From Alphaproteobacteria bacterium (lineage in GTDB: Bacteria; Pseudomonadota; Alphaproteobacteria; Micropepsales; Micropepsaceae), in the NCBI GenBank assembly GCA_003131925.1, contig PKWC01000182.1, positions 124-7,506 on the forward strand: DNA of 7,383 nucleotides. The letters are read 5' to 3'. The notes beneath the pieces were generated by a model. It saw nothing but the letters and a program-made list of their open reading frames with translations, ran no database searches and was not told the origin of the DNA. This document shows, one piece after another, positions 1 through 6,184 of the stretch; position 1 is the first letter of the stretch; every line of letters starts with the position of its first letter. The position numbers and the translations under genes are program-made.

Positions 1-506
1 CCCCACGATGGGGGAGGAAAAAGGCCGATGCCAGATTCAGCGAGCTGCTGCCAGGGAAACAGCTCTCCTGGATCCATCTTGCGGGCGGGCGCTACGTCCG
101 AGTGGCCGAGGACACGGGTCGCCGGAATGGGATGGCGCGCGAGGATGGCGTGCGCGAGTTCGATGAGCGCATCGATTTGCGCTTCGGGAAACGGGACGTA
201 GCCGAATTCGTGCCCGGGATTGACGAGTTCGATTCCGATCGAGCGGCCGTTCACGTCCCGCTCGCCGGCCCACCATGAGACTCCGGCGTGGCGCGCGCGC
301 CGATCCTCGTCAACATGGCGATAGATGCATCCGTCACGGTCGATCGTGTAATGCGCCGATACTTTCGCTTCGGGATCGCACAACCGGTCGAGCGCCTCTT
401 CGGCGCTGCGCATGCCCGTATAGTGAAGAACGAGTATGTCAACGGGCGCGCCCGCCGGCCGGGGGTCGTGATTGGGCGAGGGGCGATCGACGAAATGCAG
501 GGCCAT
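1..506 (-). CDS. N-acetylmuramoyl-L-alanine amidase, Amidase_2 family (3' end beyond window)
   Basis: Reads without a stop from an ATG at 504-506 to the left edge, giving 168 residues of an incomplete protein. The zinc amidase fold of the AmpD/AmiD type is clear: VLHYTG supplies the first ligand (H28), IGIELVNPG holds a conserved acidic residue (E93), and LGHSDVAPARKMDPG supplies the other two ligands (H135 and D145). The family cleaves the amide bond between N-acetylmuramic acid and L-alanine in peptidoglycan or its turnover fragments. The N-terminus (MALHFVDRPS) is neither a signal peptide nor a lipobox, so a cytoplasmic, AmpD-like recycling role is more likely than an outer-membrane AmiD role; that is inference. 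The gene begins 11 nt after the djlA-like stop on the same strand, so the two are probably cotranscribed. A GGAG lies within the end of djlA but is 14 nt from the ATG, so the ribosome site is weak. The family call is secure; the physiological substrate is not. Confidence 0.92.
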   Translation of the reverse strand, partial: MALHFVDRPSPNHDPRPAGAPVDILVLHYTGMRSAEEALDRLCDPEAKVSAHYTIDRDGCIYRHVDEDRRARHAGVSWWAGERDVNGRSIGIELVNPGHEFGYVPFPEAQIDALIELAHAILARHPIPATRVLGHSDVAPARKMDPGELFPWQQLAESGIGLFPPPSW

Positions 507-517
507 CGTTTCGCCGC

Positions 518-1255
518 TTACTCCACGCCGACCCGGCGCTCGCGGATGATTCTATCGTACGCGCCGTTGATCGCGGCAAGTTTGTCGTTGGCCAGGCGCA
601 CGAATTCCTCGGGAACGCCGCGCGCGATGAGGCTGTCGGGATGATTTTCGCGCACGAGAAGCCGATAGGTGCGCTTGACTTCATCCTCGCTCGCGCGGCG
701 ATCGACGCCCAGGATGGTGTACGGATCGGCCTCATCCGGCCCGACATGGGAGGCGCGGATGCGGCGGAACTCGTCGGGCGCAAAGCCGAAAATATCCGAG
801 ACGCGCTCCAAGAAATGCAGCTCGGCGGGATGGAGGATGCCATCGGCCTTCGCGATCTCGAACAGGCCGTCGAGGATGTCTTCGAGCACGGCAGGGTTGT
901 CGCGAAACAGGCGCGCGATCTGGCCCGCATAGGCCTCGTATCCGGCCGTGTCCTGCCGCGCCAGATCGAAGACGCGGCGGACATTGGCCTCTTCGGAAGG
1001 CGGCACGCGGAAGATGCGGCCGAAGGCTTCGATCTCGTCCGACGTGACGACACCGTCGGCTTTTGCCATCTTTGCGCCGAGCGCGATGATCGCAATGGTG
1101 AAGACGATGCCATGTTCGTCGCGTCCATCCGCACCCACGCCTGCTCCGCGATCGAAAAGCACATGGCCCGCGACGAAGCCCGCGAGCGCGCCGATCGGTC
1201 CGCCGCCGAGCAGAAATCCCGCGGCGGCGCCGCCCAGTTTGCCCCAGATGGACAT
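518..1255 (-). CDS. djlA: DjlA-like co-chaperone: glycine-rich N-terminal segment, TerB domain, C-terminal J domain
   Basis: A 245-residue protein in three parts. Residues 1-34 are a glycine/alanine-rich hydrophobic stretch (MSIWGKLGG to AGHVLF) able to insert in or associate with the inner membrane. Residues 50-170 form a TerB-like helical domain with two acidic repeats, KADGVVTSDEIEAF and KADGILHPAELHFL. Residues 177-243 are a J domain beginning DPYTILGV, with the HPD tripeptide at 205-207 that stimulates the DnaK ATPase. This order matches DjlA, a membrane-anchored J protein that recruits DnaK and, in enterobacteria, feeds into envelope-stress signalling. The start is not decided by a ribosome site, because none is visible. 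I chose the ATG at 1253-1255 because family members usually begin MSIWGKLGG; an in-frame ATG at 1265-1267 would add four residues. The amidase gene follows after 11 nt, linking this protein loosely to the cell envelope. Confidence 0.9.
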   Translation of the reverse strand: MSIWGKLGGAAAGFLLGGGPIGALAGFVAGHVLFDRGAGVGADGRDEHGIVFTIAIIALGAKMAKADGVVTSDEIEAFGRIFRVPPSEEANVRRVFDLARQDTAGYEAYAGQIARLFRDNPAVLEDILDGLFEIAKADGILHPAELHFLERVSDIFGFAPDEFRRIRASHVGPDEADPYTILGVDRRASEDEVKRTYRLLVRENHPDSLIARGVPEEFVRLANDKLAAINGAYDRIIRERRVGVE

Positions 1256-1339
1256 GACCAAAACCATTAAGCCAATCTGGCCCGGATTGCGATGGAGAGA
1301 AACGGTGCGACGTTACGTGTCGCCGGCCCTCACAAACCT

Positions 1340-1550
1340 CGTCATGGCCGGGCCGTTGTCCCGGCCACCCAAGAAACCCGCGTCAAGACGTGAGCGCCGT
1401 GCACAGGTCGTTCCAAATGGAGCATTGGTCACGCCGATGTAAAGCGTGCCGTTATTTCTGTTACTCATCATGATAACGGCGATGAATGCGTCGGGAACCA
1501 TGGCACGCGCGGTTTTCATGGGTGGCCGGGACAACGGCCCGGCCATGACG
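1340..1550. repeat. 211-bp palindrome-bounded element (REP/MITE-like) enclosing a GIY-YIG relic
   Basis: The outer 31 bases, 1340-1370, are a perfect reverse complement of 1520-1550. The match continues inward with two mismatches to 1382 and 1508, giving 41 of 43 paired positions. Each arm also folds on itself: TGGCCGGG and CCCGGCCA form an 8-bp stem around a 7-nt loop. The arm resembles the widespread Rhizobiales intergenic palindrome that, when translated, gives VMAGLVPAIH-type peptides; here a shifted frame gives MAGPLSRPP from both ends. The roughly 125-nt core carries a fragment resembling GIY-YIG nucleases on the minus strand. No target-site duplication is obvious in the flanks. Mobility is inferred from the structure, not shown. 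Confidence 0.75.
1424..1486 (-). pseudogene. Relic of a small GIY-YIG nuclease (N-terminal strand only)
   Basis: The minus strand encodes AVIMMSNRNNGTLYIGVTN, which aligns with the beginning of the small GIY-YIG proteins common in Rhizobiales (typical form VYIxxxxRNGTLYIGVTxDL). The YIG half is intact. The first half, normally VYI, reads VIM, so its tyrosine is lost. Immediately after GVTN the similarity stops (APFGTTCARR...), so the arginine, histidine and glutamate segments and the remaining 70 or so residues expected of this family are absent. The surrounding reading frame is open, continuing from the right arm through the left arm and beyond it, but it cannot encode an active nuclease. 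I regard it as a decayed or internally deleted copy trapped between the inverted repeats. Confidence 0.6.
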
Positions 1551-1593
1551 ATGATATAAATTAGCGTTCTGGGACTCGTCTGTCAGAATTGAA

Positions 1594-1605
1594 CCGCTAG
1601 CGGGA
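1594..1605 (+). promoter_or_regulatory. Ribosome-binding site overlapped by a 10-bp perfect palindrome
   Basis: GGGA at 1602-1605 lies six bases before the ATG of the oxoprolinase gene and is the best Shine-Dalgarno candidate, supporting that start. CCGCTAGCGG at 1594-1603 is a perfect palindrome that overlaps its first two bases. It could be an operator half-site pair or simply chance in GC-rich DNA. Confidence 0.4.
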
Positions 1606-1611
1606 TCGCGT

Positions 1612-4600
1612 ATGACAAGAGAAGGCTGGCGTTTTTATGTCGATCGTGGCGGCACGTTCACCGATGTCGTGGCGCAGGCGCCGGACGGCCGACTCTCCAG
1701 CCTCAAGCTCTTGTCGGAGAACGACCGATACGACGATGCCGCGCTCGAAGGCATGCGCCGCTTCCTCGGCGTGCCCACCAATGCCGACATTCCTTCTACG
1801 TCGCTGGTCGAGCTTCGCGTCGGCACAACGGTCGCGACGAACGCTCTCCTGGAGCGGCGCGGCGAGCGCGTTCTGCTGGTCACGACGCGCGGCTTCAGGG
1901 ACCAGCTTCGCGTCGGCTATCAGAACCGGCCGAAACTTTTTGCGCTGCGCATCGATCTCGCGCAGCCGCTGTACGAACGGGTCGTCGAGGCGGACGAGCG
2001 TGTCAGCGCCGAAGGCGAAGTTTTTCGCCCGCTCGACGAAGCCTCGCTCATGCGCAATCTCGCTTCCGCCCGCGCGGAAGGCTTCGCGGCCTGCGCCATT
2101 GTTTTCATGCATGGCTACCGTCATTCCGCGCATGAGCGGCGCGCGGCGGAGATCGCGCGAAGCCTCGGATTTATCCAGGTCTCGACCAGTCACGCGACCG
2201 TGCCGCTGATCAAATATGTCAGCCGCGGCGATACCACCGTCGCCGATGCCTATCTGTCTCCCGTTCTGGGGCGATATTCGAAGCGCATCGCCGAAAAGAT
2301 CGGTGCGGGCGGCAGCGCGTCGCGGCTCTTCTTCATGACGTCGAGCGGCGGTCTTGCGGCAGCTTCTGCTTTTCATGGCAAGGATGCCGTGCTGTCCGGA
2401 CCCGCAGGCGGCGTGGTCGGCATGGCCGAAACCGCGCGCGCGGCAGGCTTCGACCGCGTGATCGGCTTCGACATGGGCGGAACCTCGACGGACGTGTCGC
2501 GCTTCGACGGCATCTATGAACGCACCCAGGAATGCGAGATCTCAGGCGTGCGCCTGCGCGTGCCGATGATGGCGATCCATACGATCGCGGCGGGCGGCGG
2601 TTCGATTCTGCACTATGATGGCGCACGGTTTCGCGTCGGGCCCGATTCGGCGGGCGCCAATCCGGGACCGATGAGCTATCGGCGCGGCGGCCCGCTCACC
2701 GTGACCGACGCCAATCTGCTCGTCGGCAAGGTGCGCAAGAACCGCTTTCCCCGAATTTTCGGTGCGCAGGGAGATCAGGCGCTCGACGACGATTGCGTTC
2801 GCGCCGCATTCGAACTTCTCGCACAGGCAACGAACCGCACCCCCGAAGACGTGGCCGACGGGTTCATCTGCATCGCCGTGGAGAACATGGCGAACGCCAT
2901 CAAACGGATATCGGTCGCTCGCGGTCATGACGTGCGCCGTTACGCTCTCGCCTGCTTCGGCGGCGCTGCCGGACAGCATGCCTGCCTCGTCGCCGACGCG
3001 CTCGGCATTTCGCGCATCTTCATCCATCCGTTCTCCGGCGTTCTTTCCGCATACGGCATGAGGCTCGCATCGCTCAGAACCTTCCGCCATCGTTCGATCA
3101 ACGGCGTGCTCGATAACGCGCTCGCAGAACAGCTTGCGCAGAGCGCGCAGGACCTGGCGAAGGACGCGGCATGCGACGTCGAGGCGCAGGGCGGCCGCAA
3201 TGTCGCGACGCAGGCCATCGCCCATATCCGCTACGTGGGCAGCGACACGACGCTGCCCATTCGACTCGGGCAAGCAGACGAGATGACGGGCCGCTTTGCG
3301 TCAACACATGCACGGCAATTCGGGTTCGGCTTCGAAAACAGGCCGCTGATCGTGGAATCGATCGAAATAGAAGCCTGGAGCCGGGAAGCGGTTGAAGACG
3401 CGCAGGAACCGCTGCCGGCAATGGCTCAACATTCCGCAATCGACCGTGAGCGGTTCTATTCGCAGCACGAATGGCGGGATTGCGATGTCGTCGATACGAG
3501 CGGCATCGCGAGCGGTGCGAAAGCGGATGGCCCGGCTCTTCTCATCGAGCCTCATCAGACGATCGTCGTCGAGCCCGGCTGGCGGGCGGAAATGAGTTCT
3601 GCGCGCGCGCTGATCCTCACGCGCACAACGTCGCGATCTGCGCGGCGGCATGCCGCTACCACTGCCGATCCCGTTCTGCTCGAGGTGATGGCCAATCTGT
3701 TCATGGCGATCGCCGAGGAAATGGGCGCCACTCTGCAGAGCACCGCATCCTCGGTGAACATCAAGGAGCGGCTCGATTTCTCCTGCGCCGTCTTCGACGC
3801 GGACGGTAACCTCGTCGCCAATGCCCCGCACATGCCCGTGCATCTCGGATCGATGGGCGATTGCGTTGCGTCGATCATCGCGCGCTACGGGACCGCAATG
3901 GTGGAGGGCGACATGTTTGCGAGCAACGCGCCCTACGATGGCGGAACTCATCTGCCTGACGTCACCGTGGTTGCTCCTGTCTTCATCGGCCGCGAGCGGC
4001 GATTCTTCGTGGCGGCGCGCGGTCATCACGCCGACATCGGGGGGATTTCTCCGGGCTCCATGCCACCCTTTTCAACTCACATCGGCGAAGAGGGAGCGCT
4101 CTTCGATGCCATCCGAATGGTCGAGGGAGGGCGGTTTGACGAGAGCGCGGTGCGCGCCGTCCTGTGCGCGGGCGAGCACCCGGCGCGCAATCCCGACCAG
4201 AACATTGCCGATCTCAAAGCGCAGGCGGCGGCTTGCACGCGGGGCATCTCCGAACTGCAGCGCGCGGCGCAGCTTTATGGCGCGGACACCATCACGGCTT
4301 ACATGCGCCACATACAGGACAATGCCGAAGAGGCGGTGCGGAAGGTCATCGGCGCGCTGGCCGATGGTGCGTTCACCGTACCCATGGATGGCGGCGACGA
4401 GATCCGCGTGGCGATCACCGTCGACCGCGAACGGCGTTCCGCACGGGTCGATTTCGGCGGCACCTCTGCGCAGAGCGATACCAATCTGAATGCGCCGCGC
4501 TCGGTGACGAAGGCGGCCGTACTCTACGTATTCCGTTGCCTCGTCGGCGACGATATTCCGCTGAACGCCGGCTGCCTCAAGCCGCTCGAGATCGTCGTGC

Positions 4601-5190
4601 CCGAAAGCTCGCTGCTCAATCCGCGATATCCGGCAGCCGTCGCCGGCGGCAATGTGGAGACGAGCCAGGCTGTAGTCGACGCATTGTTTGGCGCGCTGGG
4701 CGTGATGGCCGCCGCGCAGGGCACCATGAACAACCTCACCTTCGGCAACGCCAATCACCAATATTACGAGACGATCTGCGGCGGCGCCGGGGCGGGCACC
4801 GATTTCGACGGCGCATCGGCCGTGCACACCCATATGACCAATTCGCGTCTGACCGACCCGGAGATTCTCGAGACGCGCTATCCGGTGTTGCTCGAGGAGT
4901 TCTCGATCCGCCGCGGTTCCGGCGGCAAGGGCCGGCATCACGGCGGCGACGGCGTATTGCGCCGCATCCGTTTCCGCGAAGACATGACGGCGGCGATCCT
5001 GTCCACGCGGCGCGAAACCGAACCCTTCGGGCTGAAGGGCGGCGACCCGGGCTTGCCGGGCGCCAACATGGTCATCCGCGCCGACGGCGAGACGATCGCG
5101 CTCAAGGGTCGCGACGAGATCGCCGTCGCACCCGGCGACCAAATCCTGATTGCCACGCCAGGCGGCGGCGGGTTCGGCAGGACTGAGTGA
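1612..5190 (+). CDS. 5-oxoprolinase-type hydantoinase, fused HyuA-HyuB subunits
   Basis: A 1192-residue protein joining both halves of the hydantoinase/oxoprolinase family, as in eukaryotic 5-oxoprolinases of about 1290 residues. The HyuA half starts with the nucleotide-binding signature DRGGTFTD (11-18), continues through SSGGL (244-248), SGPAGGVVG (262-270), the second phosphate loop DMGGTSTD (287-294), GANPGP (348-353) and FGGAAGQHA (449-457), and ends near 665. A short basic linker (about 666-683) leads into HyuB, with NIKERLDFSCAVFD (716-729), SNAPYDGGTHLPD (771-783), GHHADIGG (804-811) and a C-terminal GGGGFG (1184-1189). The expected reaction is ATP-dependent opening of 5-oxo-L-proline (pyroglutamate) to L-glutamate, in the cytosol. 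N-methylhydantoin or a related cyclic amide is a possible alternative substrate; the fused architecture favours oxoproline. No glutathione-cycle gene lies nearby, and the gene stands alone, with a divergent neighbour upstream and a convergent one downstream. Both loops are intact and no frameshift is seen. Confidence 0.92.
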   Translation: MTREGWRFYVDRGGTFTDVVAQAPDGRLSSLKLLSENDRYDDAALEGMRRFLGVPTNADIPSTSLVELRVGTTVATNALLERRGERVLLVTTRGFRDQLRVGYQNRPKLFALRIDLAQPLYERVVEADERVSAEGEVFRPLDEASLMRNLASARAEGFAACAIVFMHGYRHSAHERRAAEIARSLGFIQVSTSHATVPLIKYVSRGDTTVADAYLSPVLGRYSKRIAEKIGAGGSASRLFFMTSSGGLAAASAFHGKDAVLSGPAGGVVGMAETARAAGFDRVIGFDMGGTSTDVSRFDGIYERTQECEISGVRLRVPMMAIHTIAAGGGSILHYDGARFRVGPDSAGANPGPMSYRRGGPLTVTDANLLVGKVRKNRFPRIFGAQGDQALDDDCVRAAFELLAQATNRTPEDVADGFICIAVENMANAIKRISVARGHDVRRYALACFGGAAGQHACLVADALGISRIFIHPFSGVLSAYGMRLASLRTFRHRSINGVLDNALAEQLAQSAQDLAKDAACDVEAQGGRNVATQAIAHIRYVGSDTTLPIRLGQADEMTGRFASTHARQFGFGFENRPLIVESIEIEAWSREAVEDAQEPLPAMAQHSAIDRERFYSQHEWRDCDVVDTSGIASGAKADGPALLIEPHQTIVVEPGWRAEMSSARALILTRTTSRSARRHAATTADPVLLEVMANLFMAIAEEMGATLQSTASSVNIKERLDFSCAVFDADGNLVANAPHMPVHLGSMGDCVASIIARYGTAMVEGDMFASNAPYDGGTHLPDVTVVAPVFIGRERRFFVAARGHHADIGGISPGSMPPFSTHIGEEGALFDAIRMVEGGRFDESAVRAVLCAGEHPARNPDQNIADLKAQAAACTRGISELQRAAQLYGADTITAYMRHIQDNAEEAVRKVIGALADGAFTVPMDGGDEIRVAITVDRERRSARVDFGGTSAQSDTNLNAPRSVTKAAVLYVFRCLVGDDIPLNAGCLKPLEIVVPESSLLNPRYPAAVAGGNVETSQAVVDALFGALGVMAAAQGTMNNLTFGNANHQYYETICGGAGAGTDFDGASAVHTHMTNSRLTDPEILETRYPVLLEEFSIRRGSGGKGRHHGGDGVLRRIRFREDMTAAILSTRRETEPFGLKGGDPGLPGANMVIRADGETIALKGRDEIAVAPGDQILIATPGGGGFGRTE

Positions 5191-5217
5191 TACTTCTGCG
5201 CGGCACGCCGAAAGATT

Positions 5218-5330
5218 TTAACGCAGTGGTCGCGGTGGAAGCGCGGGGGAACGCAGAGGTACTTCTGGCGCGCTACGCGCGCAAAAAAATCTCAGCGGCC
5301 ACTGCGCAACCTCTGCGTCCTCCGCGTTAA
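5218..5330. repeat. Interleaved inverted repeats in the convergent intergenic region
   Basis: Between the converging oxoprolinase and carbonic anhydrase genes, three arm pairs overlap. TTAACGC at 5218-5224 pairs with GCGTTAA at 5324-5330. The segment 5222-5235 pairs with 5293-5306 at 12 of 14 positions. ACGCAGAGGT at 5251-5260 pairs perfectly with 5309-5318. The last two pairings interlock, so they cannot both form in a simple hairpin; they look more like several copies of one short GCAGAGG/GCAGTGG unit in both orientations. A loose direct repeat, TACTTCTG followed by a CGCG-rich tail, occurs at 5191 and 5260. No gene is visible here. Confidence 0.6.
5283..5306 (-). terminator. Weak candidate terminator downstream of the carbonic anhydrase gene
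   Basis: On the minus strand, a short stem CAGTGGCCGCTG (5293-5304; one G-T pair, GGCC as loop) is followed after three bases by seven T residues (complement of 5283-5289). It lies about 55 nt past the carbonic anhydrase stop in the right orientation. The stem is only four pairs, so the call is tentative. On the plus strand, TTTTT at 5335-5339 follows the larger dyad and might do the same for the oxoprolinase transcript. Confidence 0.25.
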
Positions 5331-5359
5331 GAGCTTTTTCTCGCCGTCGAGAGCACGCA

Positions 5360-5974
5360 TCAGCCCAGCCGTTCGGCTTCGAGCGGATTGCTGACCGTCA
5401 CGTCGAGGTCCTTCACCAGTCCGTTGCTCAGCGAATAGACCCAACCGTGAACGCTCAGATTCTGCCCGCGTGTCCAGGCGTCCCGCACGAACACGTCGGT
5501 TGCAACATTTTTTACCTGCCGCATGACGTTCAGTTCGCAGAGACGATTCAGGCGTTCGCGTTCGTCGAGGATGGCGTCAAATTCCTGCCGGTGCTGATCA
5601 AAGACTTCGCGAATCGGGTGCAGCCAATGATCCACAAGCCCGCGCCGCCTGCCATCGACTGCTGCGCCGACGCCGCCGCACCCGTAATGCCCGACCACGA
5701 GAATATGCTTGACCTTCAACACGTCGACGGCGAATTGCAGCACCGATAAGTAGTTTGAATCCTGGGGCGGCGCGAGATTGGCGACGTTGCGGTGAACGAA
5801 TAACTCGCCCGGATCCAGACCTACGATCTCGTTGGCGGGCACGCGGCTGTCGGAACATCCGATCCACAGGTATTCGGGCGCCTGCTGGCGCTCGAGCCGA
5901 TGAAAGAATTCCGTATCGGTCGCGACTTTCCGCGCCGCCCAGTCGCGGTTGTTTGCCTTCAGCTGTTCAAGCAT
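5360..5974 (-). CDS. can: Beta-class carbonic anhydrase
   Basis: A 204-residue enzyme that interconverts CO2 and bicarbonate in the cytosol, supplying bicarbonate to carboxylases. The zinc site is complete: WIGCSDSRVP gives C40 and the Asp42-Arg44 dyad, and VVGHYGCGGV gives H96 and C99. The spacing matches E. coli Can (C42, D44, R46, H98, C101). HRNVANL (61-67) and the C-terminal VHGWVYSLSNG are further family hallmarks. The start is the ATG at 5972-5974, preceded by GGGAGGGA with a good five-base gap. An in-frame TTG at 5984-5986 would add four residues, but the ribosome site would then be inside the gene. The gene lies downstream of the GH47 gene on the same strand, but 210 nt containing a large hairpin repeat separates them, so independent transcription is likely. 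No defects are seen. Confidence 0.96.
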   Translation of the reverse strand: MLEQLKANNRDWAARKVATDTEFFHRLERQQAPEYLWIGCSDSRVPANEIVGLDPGELFVHRNVANLAPPQDSNYLSVLQFAVDVLKVKHILVVGHYGCGGVGAAVDGRRRGLVDHWLHPIREVFDQHRQEFDAILDERERLNRLCELNVMRQVKNVATDVFVRDAWTRGQNLSVHGWVYSLSNGLVKDLDVTVSNPLEAERLG

Positions 5975-5975
5975 G

Positions 5976-5983
5976 CTCCCTCC
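5976..5983 (-). promoter_or_regulatory. Strong Shine-Dalgarno site deciding the carbonic anhydrase start
   Basis: The minus strand reads GGGAGGGAGCATG. The GGAG core ends five bases before the ATG at 5974, a near-ideal spacing, whereas the upstream TTG alternative at 5986 overlaps the beginning of this site and has no comparable purine tract before it. Confidence 0.75.
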
Positions 5984-6033
5984 CAATTCGCGATTCTCCG
6001 CCGAGGAGATTTGGCGGGCGTTGCTTTGATCTT

Positions 6034-6164
6034 ACCTCCCCCTTGCGGGGAGGTCGAAATTTGCGAGCATCGCGAGCAAATTTCGGGTGGGGGTCTGTGC
6101 TGCGCTGTTACCCCCACCCGAAAAACGCGAAGAGCGTTTTTCGACCTCCCCGCAAGGAGGAGGT
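6034..6164. repeat. Two inverted copies of a hairpin repeat (REP-like doublet)
   Basis: Copy 1 spans 6034-6094; copy 2, in opposite orientation, spans 6110-6164. The outer parts, 6034-6054 and 6144-6164, are complementary at 20 of 21 positions. The inner parts CGGGTGGGGGT (6084-6094) and its complement (6110-6120) match at all 11. Each copy has its own central hairpin: CGAAATTTGC/GCAAATTTCG (6055-6064 with 6076-6085, 11-nt loop) and CGAAAAACGC/GCGTTTTTCG (6119-6128 with 6134-6143, 5-nt loop). I recall the ACCTCCCC...CGGGTGGGGGT framework as a common intergenic repeat in Rhizobiales. It lies between the GH47 stop and the carbonic anhydrase leader and may stabilise the upstream transcript's end or limit read-through. 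Confidence 0.8.
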
Positions 6165-6184
6165 TGGGTGTCTGCCGGTTTCGT

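Larger units (their letters stand above)
1256..1611. other. Divergent intergenic region between djlA-like gene and 5-oxoprolinase gene
   Basis: This 356-nt stretch has no intact gene. From left to right it holds an 84-nt leader on the djlA side (1256-1339), a 211-nt inverted-repeat element (1340-1550) and a 61-nt leader for the oxoprolinase gene (1551-1611). Promoters for both divergent genes must lie in the short leaders or inside the element. I could not recognise a convincing -35/-10 pair on either strand. Confidence 0.7.

Noticed and set aside
275..1270. Open frame of 331 codons on the plus strand opposite the djlA-like gene
   Set aside because: It is antisense to a gene with clear TerB and J-domain motifs, extends through the amidase start, and its translation shows no recognisable domain; long antisense frames are common in GC-rich DNA.
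1340..1550. CRISPR-like or phage attachment structure
   Set aside because: There is only one pair of inverted arms, no spaced direct repeats, and no integrase or tRNA gene nearby.
4072..5142. Open frame of 356 codons on the minus strand opposite the HyuB half
   Set aside because: It lies inside the well-supported oxoprolinase gene, has no recognisable motif, and is explained by codon bias on the coding strand.
6119..6143. Hairpin with a T run as an intrinsic terminator for the GH47 gene
   Set aside because: The T run forms part of the stem rather than following it, so it does not have terminator form; the structure is better explained as the repeat's hairpin.
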